In this document: positions 53,634 to 62,911 of the stretch, piece by piece
How the letters are laid out: every line of letters begins with the position of its first letter
Numbering within the stretch: the stretch's first letter is position 1
Assembly (NCBI GenBank): GCA_020851735.1
Contig: JADZCD010000028.1
Coordinates: 1 to 64,000 of the forward strand
DNA: 64,000 nucleotides
Source of the DNA: Phycisphaeraceae bacterium
GTDB taxonomy: Bacteria; Planctomycetota; Phycisphaerae; Phycisphaerales; Phycisphaeraceae
Direction: 5' to 3'
Position numbers and translations under genes: made by a program
The notes under the pieces: generated by a model
What the model saw: the letters and a program-made list of their open reading frames with translations, nothing else
Told to the model about the DNA's origin: nothing
Database searches by the model: none

Positions 53634-55004
53634 TTACTCGTAGCGCAGGGCCTCGATGGGGTCCAGGCGTGACGCCTTCCAGGCTGGATAGAACCCGAAG
53701 ATCATGCCCACGCTGGCGGATACCACCACCGCGGCAATGATGGCCGCCGGGGACGTTTCCACCGGCCAGCGCAGGAACATCTCCACCAGGCGCGAGCCGC
53801 CGTGGCCCAGCAGAATGCCCACGCTTCCGCCGACCAAGCAGAGCACCACCGATTCAACAAGGAACTGCCGCAGGATGTCGCTGGCCCGGGCGCCCACCGC
53901 CATGCGCAGGCCGATCTCGCGGGTGCGCTCGGTGACGGAGACGAGCATGATGTTCATGATGCCCACGCCGCCGACCAAGAGGGAGATCATGGCCACGCAG
54001 AGCAGCAGGTTGGTCATCAGCTTGGTGGTGGATGAAAGCATGTTGGCCAGTTCGGTCATGTTGCGGATGTTGAAGTCTTCCGGATCCTGCGGGCCCAGCT
54101 TGTGCCGTTCGCGCAGGAGTTGGGTCACCTGCTTGATGGCGGCGTCAATCGAGGAGCCGTTCTGCGCAGCCACGATGATCTGATCGACGTTGGAAAAGCG
54201 AATGTGCATGGGGCTGTTGGCGGCCTGGACGGAGGATATTTCCGGGTACAGGCTAGGCTGGCCCGAGGGGTAGAGGTTGCTTAGGGTGTTCACCGAGCTG
54301 CTGGCGCCGCTGCTGCTGCTCTGGTTGGTGCTGCTCATCGATGAGCCGGTGACGCGGTACTTGATGGTGGTCCAGGGGGCAATCAGGATGTCGTCCTGAT
54401 CGCTGCCCATCATGTTGGCGCCTTTGGCCTTAAGCACGCCCACCACCCGGAAGGTGACGTTCTTAACGCGAATTTCCTTGCCTAGCGGCGATTGCCCTTC
54501 AAACAGTTCGCGCACCAGGGTCTTGCCCAGCAGGCAGACTTTGTTGGCGTTTTGAACATCGCGATCGGAAAAGGGCACGCCCTCTTCCAACGGCTCCCAG
54601 GAGCGGACGTCCAGAAAGGCCGGGGTGACGCCGAGCATCTGGGAGGGCACCCAGTTGCGATTGCCGTAGACCACCTGGGTGCGGGCGCGGACCACGGGCG
54701 TGGCATTGCGCACGGCCGGGCATTCGCGGAGGATCGCATCGCAATCCTCGGGCGTGAGGGTGGTGCCGCTGCCGACGCCGAAGCTCACGCCGCCGCTGGC
54801 CGCCGTGCCGGGGAAGATCAAAAAGACGTTGGTGCCCATGGTGGAGAGGGATTTCTGCACGGCCGAGGAAGACCCGGTGCCGATTTCCATCATGGCGATG
54901 ACCGCCGCCACGCCGATGACGATGCCCAGCGTGGTCAAAAGGGCCCGCATGGGATTGCGGCGGAGGGCTTTTAGGGCGGTGACGGTGGTCCGGTAGGATT
55001 TCAT
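53634..55004 (-). CDS. MacB-type ABC transporter permease
   Basis: 456 residues. One N-terminal helix (ALLTTLGIVIGVAAVIAMMEIG), a large periplasmic domain, and three C-terminal helices (LLLCVAMISLLVGGVGIMNIMLVSVTERTREIGLRMAVGA is the family signature). Unlike canonical MacB, which is one chain, the ATPase is a separate gene just upstream; the two overlap as ATGA. The periplasmic domain contains a Ser-rich low-complexity run (residues about 240-262). It couples ATP hydrolysis in the cytoplasm to periplasmic substrate transfer to the outer-membrane channel. Substrate unknown. Confidence 0.9.
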   Translation of the reverse strand: MKSYRTTVTALKALRRNPMRALLTTLGIVIGVAAVIAMMEIGTGSSSAVQKSLSTMGTNVFLIFPGTAASGGVSFGVGSGTTLTPEDCDAILRECPAVRNATPVVRARTQVVYGNRNWVPSQMLGVTPAFLDVRSWEPLEEGVPFSDRDVQNANKVCLLGKTLVRELFEGQSPLGKEIRVKNVTFRVVGVLKAKGANMMGSDQDDILIAPWTTIKYRVTGSSMSSTNQSSSSGASSSVNTLSNLYPSGQPSLYPEISSVQAANSPMHIRFSNVDQIIVAAQNGSSIDAAIKQVTQLLRERHKLGPQDPEDFNIRNMTELANMLSSTTKLMTNLLLCVAMISLLVGGVGIMNIMLVSVTERTREIGLRMAVGARASDILRQFLVESVVLCLVGGSVGILLGHGGSRLVEMFLRWPVETSPAAIIAAVVVSASVGMIFGFYPAWKASRLDPIEALRYE

Positions 55005-55804
55005 GGCTGACCTCCGGAGGCGGCGTGGTCCGTTTGCCCCTGGTTACTTCCGGGGGTTTCGGACGCGGCGATCTGCGATCGCCCGCTAAACGATAAGGAG
55101 CTTGCGGGGGCACTTCCGGGGGCGACGATGACGCCGTCGTGAATGCGGATGATGCGCTGGGCGTGTTGGGCCACGTGGGGATCGTGAGTGACCAAAATGA
55201 TGGTCAGGCCGTCCTGCCGGTTGAGCTGGGTGAACATCTCCAGCACTTCCTGGCTGGTGCGGGAATCCAGGTTGCCGGTGGGTTCGTCGGCAAAGAGCAG
55301 GGGGGGGCTGTTGATCAGGGCCCGGGCGATGGCCACGCGTTGTTGCTGCCCGCCGGAAAGCTGGGAGGGCTCGTGGTGCATGCGGTCATCCAGCCCGACG
55401 CGTTTGAGCATGTCGGCCGCGCGCTGGCGGGCTTGGCGTTCGGATAGGTGCTGGGCGGAATAAGTCAGCGGCATGGCCACGTTGTCCAGGGCGCTGGTGC
55501 GTGGCAGGAGATTAAAGTTTTGAAAAACAAAACCCAGTTTGCGATTGCGCAGATTCGCCCGCTGATCGGAGGATAGCCCGGACACTTCCTGGCCGTCGAG
55601 CCAGTATTCCCCGCTGCTGGGGTGGTCCAGGCAGCCGAGGATATTCATGAGTGTGCTCTTGCCTGAGCCGGAGACTCCCATGAGCGCCACCAACTCGCCG
55701 GGTTCAATCTGCAGCGATACCCCCTTAAGCACCGGTACGTCGACCTCGCCTAAGTGATAGGTCTTGAAGATGTCGCGCATCTGGATCAGAGGCATCAAAG
55801 TCAT
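55001..55804 (-). CDS. MacB/LolD-type ABC transporter ATPase
   Basis: 267 residues. Walker [11 protein letters not shown]-loop [10 protein letters not shown], signature LSGGQQQRV and Walker [13 protein letters not shown] identify the MacB/LolD subfamily. The last 45 residues (around [13 protein letters not shown] and [10 protein letters not shown]) go beyond the usual domain end and are encoded by TTCCGGGGG units at 55044-55056 and 55101-55124, read in the antisense direction. The stop overlaps the permease start. It lies 14 bases after the adaptor gene. Confidence 0.9.
   Translation of the reverse strand: MTLMPLIQMRDIFKTYHLGEVDVPVLKGVSLQIEPGELVALMGVSGSGKSTLMNILGCLDHPSSGEYWLDGQEVSGLSSDQRANLRNRKLGFVFQNFNLLPRTSALDNVAMPLTYSAQHLSERQARQRAADMLKRVGLDDRMHHEPSQLSGGQQQRVAIARALINSPPLLFADEPTGNLDSRTSQEVLEMFTQLNRQDGLTIILVTHDPHVAQHAQRIIRIHDGVIVAPGSAPASSLSFSGRSQIAASETPGSNQGQTDHAASGGQP
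55044..55124 (+). repeat. TTCCGGGGG units in the ABC ATPase 3' end
   Basis: TTACTTCCGGGGG (55044-55056), then CTTGCGGGGG and CACTTCCGGGGGC (55101-55123), spaced by about 45 bases, on the strand opposite to the gene. Confidence 0.75.
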
Positions 55805-55818
55805 CCTGGGGTAAAGCC

Positions 55819-57204
55819 TTAACCTCCCGGCGGCGGGGGCGGAGGGGGGGACGATCGGCCGCGACGGATCTGCGGCATAAAGGGGTTGGTGGTGGTTGTG
55901 GGGGTGGATTCGGCCACCTGCACGCCGGTAACCACTTCCAGGCCTTCGGTCACGCCGTCGCCCTGAATTTCCGTCATCACGCCGTCGGTTAAGCCCGCTT
56001 GCGCTGATACGGGACGGACGAACGAGCCATCTTTGACCCAGATCACCGCCTCGCGATATTCAGCGTCGTCAGCGGAATCTTTATTGTTCATGGCGGACTG
56101 ACGGTGGCGGGAGTGGTCAGCAGCCTCGGTTGGCGCTGGATCAGCTTCCGCCTGGCGATATTCCGGAGCGATTTGATCGTTGGCAGGCGTCCAGCGCAGG
56201 GCGGCGTTGGGGGCCAGGAGCACGTTGTCACGCCGTTGCAGCTCAAATTGCACGTTGGCCGTCAGGTAAGGCAGTAACCGTCCGCTGGAGTTGTCGGTGA
56301 CGACTTCCACGGTGAAGGTGACCACGTTCTGGGTCATGGAGGCGTTCAGGCGGATCTTGCCCACCTCGCCGTGGAACGTTTCGCCGGGGAACGAATCCAC
56401 CGTGAACGTCACCGGTTGGCCGGGGCGGATCTTGCCGATGTCCGCTTCGTTCACCGCGACCCAAACCTGCATGCGTGTCAAGTCCTTGGCGATCAGAAAG
56501 AGACTGGGAGCGTTGAGGCTGGCCACCACCGTTTGCCCGATGTTCACCCGGCGGTCAATGATGACGCCTTGGACCGGGGATTTGATAATGCAATAGCCCA
56601 GATTGCGCTGGGCCCGGCTGAGCATGGCCTGATTCTGCGTGATGCTGGCGTTGGCTTGCAGGATCGCGGCTTGGCCGATGGCGACGTTGGCTTTGGCGGT
56701 TTCGTAAGCCGATTGATAGGCGTCAAAGCTGGATTGCGACAGGGCTTCGGAAGGTCCCAGTTTCTGGGCCCGTTCCCAGTCGCGCTCGGCCTGATGCAGT
56801 TTGGCCTTTAATTGCTCCAAATCCGCAACCGAGCGCTGCAGGCCCGCCTGGGCGGATTGCACCTGAGCCTGGGCCTGAGCCAGCTCCGCGGTGTAGATTG
56901 AATCGTCGATCCAGGCGAGGATGGTTCCCTCCGCCACCACCGAGCCGTAGTCGATCGTCTTACCGTTGACGTCCTTGCCGAAGGACAGGATCAGCCCCGC
57001 CACTTGGGCGCCCACGTCGATGACTTCTTCAGGTTCGACGGTGCCCGTGGCGCTGATGGACGAGAGCAATTCCCCACGCTGGATATCCGTGGTCCGGAAG
57101 CTGACCGGCTGGGTGTTGGACTTCTGCAGGTACCAGTATGCTCCGCCGCCGCCGACGCTCAACACGATCAACCAGAAAACAACTCGTTTGATCCACTTTT
57201 TCAT
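55819..57204 (-). CDS. MacA/HlyD-family periplasmic adaptor
   Basis: 461 residues. One N-terminal membrane helix, a lipoyl-like half (SISATGTVEPEEVIDVGAQVAGLI), a coiled-coil hairpin (about residues 105-200, rich in AQAQAQVQSAQAG and similar), the second lipoyl half (GYCIIKSPVQGVIIDRRVNIGQTV) and a beta-barrel region. It bridges the MacB-like transporter to the outer-membrane channel. A charged insert near residues 350-385 and a C-terminal poly-proline run encoded by a G-rich tract are unusual. Its ATG overlaps the TetR gene stop as ATGA, so the regulator and pump are translated together. Confidence 0.9.
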   Translation of the reverse strand: MKKWIKRVVFWLIVLSVGGGGAYWYLQKSNTQPVSFRTTDIQRGELLSSISATGTVEPEEVIDVGAQVAGLILSFGKDVNGKTIDYGSVVAEGTILAWIDDSIYTAELAQAQAQVQSAQAGLQRSVADLEQLKAKLHQAERDWERAQKLGPSEALSQSSFDAYQSAYETAKANVAIGQAAILQANASITQNQAMLSRAQRNLGYCIIKSPVQGVIIDRRVNIGQTVVASLNAPSLFLIAKDLTRMQVWVAVNEADIGKIRPGQPVTFTVDSFPGETFHGEVGKIRLNASMTQNVVTFTVEVVTDNSSGRLLPYLTANVQFELQRRDNVLLAPNAALRWTPANDQIAPEYRQAEADPAPTEAADHSRHRQSAMNNKDSADDAEYREAVIWVKDGSFVRPVSAQAGLTDGVMTEIQGDGVTEGLEVVTGVQVAESTPTTTTNPFMPQIRRGRSSPPPPPPPGG

Positions 57205-57884
57205 GATGTACTCTCGGAAACAAGGGCTTTGTCGGTCGACGCTGACGAGGGGGAGTCATGATGGCGGGTGCGGATGGCGTGAATGCCGGCCAGGGCGAAG
57301 AGGGTAAAGTGCTCCACCATCGTTTCCAGCTGGTTTTCGTTCAGCCAGGGGTGGAATTCCGAGCGCGCGTGCAGGTGGCGTTTTCTTAGAATCTGCAGGC
57401 AGGGACCGATGATGGAGATGGCGCAGAGGCGCACGGTCAGATTGTCGCAGGGCTCGCCGAGCAGTTGGCGGACCAGCTGATCCATCGCCTGGCGCATGGG
57501 GCGGACGGTGTCGCGGAAAACTTCATTGAGTAATCCGGTGGGACTGGCCAGCTCGTGGCTCATGATCTGAAACTCCAACCCGTCCTCGCACATGGCCCTC
57601 TGCAGCAGCGAGCGGATTCTGCCGCGCAAGCGCTGCTCCGGCGGGGCGTCCTCAGGCACACCGCCATGGGGGGGAAACGCCTCAACCATTTTCTGGTGCG
57701 CGTGGCGCCAAGCTTCCTTGTAAAGCGTTTCTTTATCGCCAAAGTGATAGTTGACCGCGGCGATGTTGGCTTTGGCTTTGCGGGAAATATCAGCGATGGT
57801 GGAATCGCGAAAACCCTTTTCCGCAAAGGTCTTACAGGCGACGTGCAGCAGTCGCGCGCGGGTTTCAGCTGGTTCCGGGGGCAT
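57201..57884 (-). CDS. TetR-family regulator (CerR/DUF1956-like) of the efflux operon
   Basis: About 227 residues from ATG 57884, with AAAGGAAG upstream; a GTG at 57905 is possible. The helix-turn-helix is TRARLLHVACKTFAEKGF...DISRKAKANIAAVNYHFGDKETLY (typical TetR N terminus). The C-terminal half resembles the CerR-type ligand domain. As the first gene of the operon it probably represses its own transcript and the pump; a palindrome lies just upstream at 57909-57924. Ligand unknown. Confidence 0.85.
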   Translation of the reverse strand: MPPEPAETRARLLHVACKTFAEKGFRDSTIADISRKAKANIAAVNYHFGDKETLYKEAWRHAHQKMVEAFPPHGGVPEDAPPEQRLRGRIRSLLQRAMCEDGLEFQIMSHELASPTGLLNEVFRDTVRPMRQAMDQLVRQLLGEPCDNLTVRLCAISIIGPCLQILRKRHLHARSEFHPWLNENQLETMVEHFTLFALAGIHAIRTRHHDSPSSASTDKALVSESTS

Positions 57885-57908
57885 GAGGGACTTCCTTTGA
57901 ACCACAAG

Positions 57909-57924
57909 TCAAACGAGCATTTGA
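57909..57924. promoter_or_regulatory. Possible TetR operator palindrome
   Basis: TCAAA-CGAGCA-TTTGA, five-base arms with a six-base spacer, 25 bases upstream of the regulator start. Suited to autoregulation, but short. Confidence 0.45.
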
Positions 57925-58220
57925 AATCATTATTGCACACCCGGGAAGGATTTTCTATGCGCTCTAGCCGGGCCTGTGGGCGGCAGGTTCGCTTTACGCC
58001 CGGTTTAGGACGAATACGAAAGACATTTGGAGCCCCCCGCCGGAGCCCTGGATTCCCGGCTCCCCAGCTCCGGGGTTTCCACCTAAGGGCGTCGGTTTGG
58101 CGATCGACGCCCAGCCGCTGGACATGTCCTTGAACCTGCCTGGTTCATGTTCCAAGCGCGCCTGGCGACTCGCTATCATAGCGCAACGTCGATCGCCCTT
58201 AGGATGGGATCCGATCACCT
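57925..58220. other. Divergent intergenic region
   Basis: Between the TetR operon and the epimerase gene. It includes a CCCCCCGCCGG/CCCGGCTCCCC/CTCCGGGG-rich stretch (58032-58077) able to form hairpins. No gene was recognised. Confidence 0.4.
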
Positions 58221-59432
58221 ATGGCCAAACACGAACTGGACAGTTTGAAAAATCTACAGGCGTTCTATCGCGAACACCTGATTGAGAACATCGCACGCTT
58301 CTGGCTGGACCACGCCCTGGATCGCGAGCATGGCGGATATCTGACTATGCTGGATCGCGATGGGTCGATCTACGGCAGCGGCAAATACGTCTGGCCGCAG
58401 GCCCGCAGCGCGTACATGTTCGCCAAGTTGTACAACGAAGTGGAACGCCGGCCGGAATGGCTGGAAGCCGCCCGCCTGGGCATTGAGTTTCTTGAGGCGC
58501 ATGGCCTGCGCGACGGTCGGGCGTTCTATAAATGCACGCGCGACGGTCGGCCGATCTATGGGCGATCGAATGAAATCTACGGCGAGAGTTTCGTGGTGAT
58601 CGCGTATGCGCATTTCGCGCGGGCCAGCGGCGAACAAAAATATCTGCAGAAGGCTCGCGAGCTGTTCTGGGCTACCGTCAAGCGCCTGGAGGCAGGTGAA
58701 TTAGACAGCCACCTGGCCACGCGCCTTTATCAGGAGCACGCTCCCGAGGTCATCATGATCAACTGCGCCCAGGAACTGCGGGCGGTTGATCCGGACGAGC
58801 GGTATACGCAGCGAATTCGCCCCTGGGTGGAAAAGGAACTGTTCACGTTTGCCAGCACCGAACACCGGGCCATGTTCGAGCGCGTGGGTCTGGATGGTAA
58901 GCCCGTGCTGTCCGAGCCGGAGGGCCGGTCGCTCACGCCCGGACACGCCATGGAATCCGCCTGGTTTTGCCTGGAAGAAGGGCTGCATCTAAAGGATCAA
59001 CGGCTGATCGATCGGGCGGTGGACGTGATCCGCTGGACGATCGAACGCGGCTGGGATACGCAGGATGGCGGGGTCTTCAACTTTGTGGACGTTCTGGGTA
59101 AGCCCCCGGGCCACCACGACGAAGACTGGGGCGAGGGCCAGGACTGGGACGCCAAGCTCTTTTGGCCGCATGCCGAGACGCTCTATGCGGTTTTGTTGGC
59201 CTATCTGGTGACGCGTGATCCGAAGCTATGGGACTGGCACGTGAAGATTCATCAGTGGATCTTCACCCATTTCCCGGACGCTCAGTTCGGTGAGTGGTAT
59301 GGTTTTCTCCGCCGCGACGGCAGCGTTTCCCAGACCCTCAAGGGCTGCATCAAGTCGTTCTTTCACATTCCCCGGGCGCTGCTGAAGGCCGTGCAGGCGC
59401 TTGAAAACTTTGGTCAATCGCCCGATCGTTGA
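58221..59432 (+). CDS. N-acylglucosamine 2-epimerase family protein
   Basis: 403 residues, an (alpha/alpha)6-barrel protein of the AGE family. Catalytic-type histidines occur in LTPGHAMESAW, FWPHAETLYA and FFHIPRALLK, and the aromatic WPQARSAYMFAKLYN segment lines the pocket. Members epimerise GlcNAc/ManNAc or interconvert cellobiose, mannose or related sugars; the exact substrate is not settled by sequence. It is convergent with a beta-lactamase/Asp-box protein 64 bases away. Confidence 0.85.
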   Translation: MAKHELDSLKNLQAFYREHLIENIARFWLDHALDREHGGYLTMLDRDGSIYGSGKYVWPQARSAYMFAKLYNEVERRPEWLEAARLGIEFLEAHGLRDGRAFYKCTRDGRPIYGRSNEIYGESFVVIAYAHFARASGEQKYLQKARELFWATVKRLEAGELDSHLATRLYQEHAPEVIMINCAQELRAVDPDERYTQRIRPWVEKELFTFASTEHRAMFERVGLDGKPVLSEPEGRSLTPGHAMESAWFCLEEGLHLKDQRLIDRAVDVIRWTIERGWDTQDGGVFNFVDVLGKPPGHHDEDWGEGQDWDAKLFWPHAETLYAVLLAYLVTRDPKLWDWHVKIHQWIFTHFPDAQFGEWYGFLRRDGSVSQTLKGCIKSFFHIPRALLKAVQALENFGQSPDR

Positions 59433-59496
59433 CTTATATCATCCGTCGGCCCGCAGCCGCCCGCATTGGATCCGCCCGCAGTCCGACGGTTGGTCC

Positions 59497-61593
59497 TTAT
59501 TCGCGCATGACGATTCTGGCCTGCCGCAGGGAAAAATAATCGTCGCCGGAGAACACCAGCCACATCTCCCGGCCGTCGGGGCTCATCCATTTGGTCGGAA
59601 AGTGTCCGGTGTCGCCCGGCCCCACGTCCCATTGCTCGGTGAAATAGGCGGCGGTCCACGGTCCCCAAGGCTGGGGCGCGTCAAACACCGCGAATCCCGC
59701 GGCAAAACGCGTGTCGCTCTGCCAGGCCGAGCGTGAAATCTGCGCCCAGAGCAAGAATCGCTTCAAACCCGCGTTGTACGTCAGCCCCGTTCGCCGGCAT
59801 CGGCCGTGATGCGTCAACACCGGCTGACGCTGTGAAAAATCCGCGCTCCACTTAGGCTGGCGATTCTGATCCAGCCCCGCGCAGCACGCGTACGCCTCGC
59901 GGAAGCGCAGCTTGTCCTTGGCCACGCGCAAAAGCACATAGTGGTCCGCCTCGCGGTAGGCGCTGGGCCCATCGTGCCCCAGAATGTACACATACTCGTC
60001 GCGCGCTCCCGCATGGTTTTTTCCATAATTGACGAACGTCGGAGCTCCTAATTCATCGAACCGCCAATCCGCCCATGCCCACGTCGCGCCGTGATCATTC
60101 GACCACGCCAGCCGCGTGGCGCAACCCGCGCGGTCGTCATTACGCACCAGCATGTAAAGCACACCTTCAATCATCAGCATGCCGCAAGGCTTAGGGCCTT
60201 TGGGTCCATGCCCGGTGAATTCCGCGGAAGGAGCGCGAACGTTGACTCCCTTGACGGCTGGCGGCACTCCCTCCACGCGGGCGATGCCCATGCTCAACTT
60301 GCCGGGCACCGGCGGATCGAAAAATCCCTGCCCGTCTCCATACGCCGCGTACAGGCAATCGTCGTCGGCCCAGGTCGTCGGCCAGATGTCCGAATCGTGG
60401 GCTTGCCGCACGATGGTTTTTTTGTCCGCCCATTGCATGGTGCGGATCACCGGGCTGGGAGGCACAGGCGGCAGAAAACATCGCGCCAGCGGCTCAAAAA
60501 TTTTTCGGTACGCCGCTTCCCAGAATTGTTCCCCGCGCATGGCCGAACCCAGGCCCTTGCCTTGGCGGACGACCACCAGATCCATCTCCGGCACCACCAG
60601 CAGAAGCTGGTGTCCCGCCCCCGCGGCGCAGAAGGTGTTTCGCGGCAGAACCGGCCAGGCGCCGTCGGCGTTGCTCCACCAGCCCAAACCGGACACCGGC
60701 TCGAATGGTTCGCGCGATTTAGCGATCGCTTTAGGCTCGGCCGGCCAGGCCATTTGTTTGATCAGTTCGCCTTCAAACAGCGATTGGCCCTGCCACTGGC
60801 CCAGGTGAAGCATGAGTACGCCCACCGCCGCCATCGCTCGGGCCGAATAGACGCCGCCGCCCCAGTTCGCCTGCAACTGCAGGCCGTCAAGTTCGTAAAT
60901 CGTCTTGTAGCCGATCGACCACTCCTCGTCCGACACGCCCAGCGGGCGCATGACGCGTTCAGCCAGCGCTTGGCCTATGTTCGGATAGCCACGCTCTCCT
61001 TGGAGGCTTGCGGTCACCACGTACGCCAGCATCGCCATGCCGGGATTGGAGTAGTGCCTTTGCGTGCCGGGCTCGAAGATCACCGGTGCTCGATCCCGCG
61101 CCAGCGAAAACGGGTCCGGCTCGCGCCGCCAGAACGCCCCCATCCAGCCCGGCAGGTCCGCGTGCTCCACGCCGTCCTGATGAGCGTCCTGCAAGCCGCT
61201 GGTATGCGTCGCCAGTTGCCGTATGGTGATTTTGGACTTTATCGGATCGTCACGCCAAGCGGGGATCCACTTGGAAGCCGGGTCGTCGATCGCCAGGCGC
61301 CTGTCCGCCAAGGCGATCAGCAGCGACATGCCGCCCACCAGCGCCTTGGCCGCTGAGGCTGTGCCATGCAGCAAAGGAAGCATCCGGTCACTTTTGTCGT
61401 CGCGATGTCCGGGAGTCCCGGGGGCGGACCAGTCCAGGACGACGCGATCATGGCGGAGGATGAACAGCGCCTGGGTGCCGGCCTGAGCCAGGTGCGCCCA
61501 AAGGGCTTGCAGCCCCTGGGAGTCCAATTGGTGATTGGCTGGGTCGTCATATGGCCAAGGCGAATCCGTGGGCGGCTGAGTCTGTGGGGGCAT
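59497..61593 (-). CDS. Serine beta-lactamase-like domain fused to an Asp-box domain
   Basis: About 698 residues from ATG 61593 (AAGGTG upstream; a TTG at 61608 is in frame). The N-terminal 380 residues are a class C/serine hydrolase domain: the nucleophile motif is TASAAKAL (SxxK), with the HYSNPGM Tyr-x-Asn and a late GAGHQLLL segment. After about residue 395 comes a different domain with a textbook Asp-box (SNDHGATW, pattern SxDxGxTW) and other strand-turn repeats typical of sialidase-like beta-propellers. No signal peptide is seen. The pairing of an esterase/peptidase-like domain and a sugar-binding or glycosidase-like propeller is unusual. Function unknown. Confidence 0.75.
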   Translation of the reverse strand: MPPQTQPPTDSPWPYDDPANHQLDSQGLQALWAHLAQAGTQALFILRHDRVVLDWSAPGTPGHRDDKSDRMLPLLHGTASAAKALVGGMSLLIALADRRLAIDDPASKWIPAWRDDPIKSKITIRQLATHTSGLQDAHQDGVEHADLPGWMGAFWRREPDPFSLARDRAPVIFEPGTQRHYSNPGMAMLAYVVTASLQGERGYPNIGQALAERVMRPLGVSDEEWSIGYKTIYELDGLQLQANWGGGVYSARAMAAVGVLMLHLGQWQGQSLFEGELIKQMAWPAEPKAIAKSREPFEPVSGLGWWSNADGAWPVLPRNTFCAAGAGHQLLLVVPEMDLVVVRQGKGLGSAMRGEQFWEAAYRKIFEPLARCFLPPVPPSPVIRTMQWADKKTIVRQAHDSDIWPTTWADDDCLYAAYGDGQGFFDPPVPGKLSMGIARVEGVPPAVKGVNVRAPSAEFTGHGPKGPKPCGMLMIEGVLYMLVRNDDRAGCATRLAWSNDHGATWAWADWRFDELGAPTFVNYGKNHAGARDEYVYILGHDGPSAYREADHYVLLRVAKDKLRFREAYACCAGLDQNRQPKWSADFSQRQPVLTHHGRCRRTGLTYNAGLKRFLLWAQISRSAWQSDTRFAAGFAVFDAPQPWGPWTAAYFTEQWDVGPGDTGHFPTKWMSPDGREMWLVFSGDDYFSLRQARIVMRE

Positions 61594-61763
61594 GAAAATC
61601 ACCTTCAAAGTCCTTAACCAGCCATTAGCCTAACAGGAATTTGTCGCCTGGCGCTGCCGGTGGGTACATGATTTAACACTATCGCTGGCAGAAGCTTGTG
61701 TTGACGGTTTGCGGTAAAAGAAGGCGGCAGACCGGTAATATTTCATTCGCTGCGCCGGGGGCA

Positions 61764-61792
61764 TTGACAAGGCGAAGCATTTACTCTAGAAT
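61764..61792 (+). promoter_or_regulatory. Sigma-70 promoter
   Basis: TTGACA (61764-61769), 17-bp spacer, TAGAAT (61787-61792); 27 bases upstream of the membrane-protein ATG. Confidence 0.8.
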
Positions 61793-61800
61793 CTAGAGTA
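61782..61800. promoter_or_regulatory. Perfect palindromic operator over the -10 element
   Basis: TACTCTAGAATCTAGAGTA: two nine-base arms around one central A, covering the -10 box. The winged-helix regulator encoded by the same transcript is the obvious candidate ligand. Confidence 0.75.
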
Positions 61801-61818
61801 CTCTATAGGAGACCGCGC

Positions 61819-62388
61819 ATGTCCGCCACACCCTCCGATGCCCAACAGGACTTAGCCTTCATCCGTCAAGTCGTTGCTAATCGCAAGCCCAGCAAACATG
61901 GCCCGCTGGGCATCGCCGCGGTCTGGGCCCTCTACCTGGCCGGCGGCTATACGCTGTGCGATTTTCATCCGCTGGCTGCGGGAATCTGGTTTCAGGTCGG
62001 ATTGGTCATTGGCACCTTCGCCTCCTGGTACATCTGCTACCGTTTTGAGCCCTTCGCCGGGGAACTGGATCGCCGCTTGGGCCTCCGTCACGCCTTGCAC
62101 TGGACGGTGATGTTCCTATTCTTCATGGCCTTGGTCGCCATCGCGTTGCGGCTCAACTTGATGTCCAACCCGGAGGTCTGGGGATCATTGGCCACGCTGG
62201 CGCTGGCGGTGGCGTTTCTTTACGCGGGCTTGCACATCGACGGCGCCTACACCTTGGCAGGGATCGTGCTGATGATCGGTTCCGTGGTGGACAGCCAAAT
62301 CATTCCGTATTTCGCATCGATCCTTGGAATCACCGCCGCCGTCGCTCTGCTGGCTGCGAGCTTCTGGATGGTGCGCCGCCGTGGCTGA
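61819..62388 (+). CDS. Small membrane protein paired with a winged-helix regulator
   Basis: 189 residues. Five hydrophobic helices are visible at about 30-45, 53-72, 93-112, 122-140 and 145-185. No family was recognised with certainty, but small membrane proteins followed by a winged-helix regulator are a recurring bacterial pair. AGGAG lies about nine bases before the ATG. The stop overlaps the regulator start by eight bases. The promoter carries a palindromic operator. Confidence 0.65.
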   Translation: MSATPSDAQQDLAFIRQVVANRKPSKHGPLGIAAVWALYLAGGYTLCDFHPLAAGIWFQVGLVIGTFASWYICYRFEPFAGELDRRLGLRHALHWTVMFLFFMALVAIALRLNLMSNPEVWGSLATLALAVAFLYAGLHIDGAYTLAGIVLMIGSVVDSQIIPYFASILGITAAVALLAASFWMVRRRG

Positions 62389-62725
62389 AATAATTGGTTC
62401 AAAAACCGCTGCCTCCATGGGGCAATTGGATCGCCTGCTGGAGCATCGCCTGCGCCTGGCAGCCTGCGTTTTGCTTTCCGACGCCGAGGCTATGAGCTTT
62501 ACTCGCCTCAAGGAATTGCTGGAAGCCACCGACGGCAACCTGGGAGCCCAGTTAAACAAACTCGAAGAATCCGGCTATCTGCGCGTGCGCAAGGAATTCG
62601 TCGATCGCAAGCCAATCTCCTGGTACAGCCTGACTGCCTCCGGACGACGAGCGCTGGGCCGGCACCTGCAGGCGTTGGAGAAGTTAATCAGCGCTGCCAA
62701 CGTCAATACAGGCAAAGAGAAGTAG
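62381..62725 (+). CDS. Winged-helix transcriptional regulator
   Basis: About 114 residues from GTG 62381, overlapping the previous stop; ATG 62417 would shorten it by 12. The core is a winged helix of the MarR/PadR-like 'winged helix DNA-binding' type: FTRLKELLEATDGNLGAQLNKLEESGYLRVRKEFVDRKPISWYSLTASGRRAL. It probably binds the palindrome at 61782-61800 and represses its own operon; this is inferred from gene linkage and operator position. Signal unknown. Confidence 0.8.
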   Translation: MAEIIGSKTAASMGQLDRLLEHRLRLAACVLLSDAEAMSFTRLKELLEATDGNLGAQLNKLEESGYLRVRKEFVDRKPISWYSLTASGRRALGRHLQALEKLISAANVNTGKEK

Positions 62726-62911
62726 GGGGCTGTTGTTCCTTAAAGCCTCCACAAATCAACATCTGCACTAATTGAGCGGTTCATCAATTCGGTCCGTACG
62801 GCATTCAAATGCGGCTTTGATTCCCGCCAGGATCATTTTCGACGTCAATGGTTATGCTAGTAGGGTCGCATTTGCATGCAGCCATATTTCCCCTGCGCAG
62901 GGAGAACAGCC

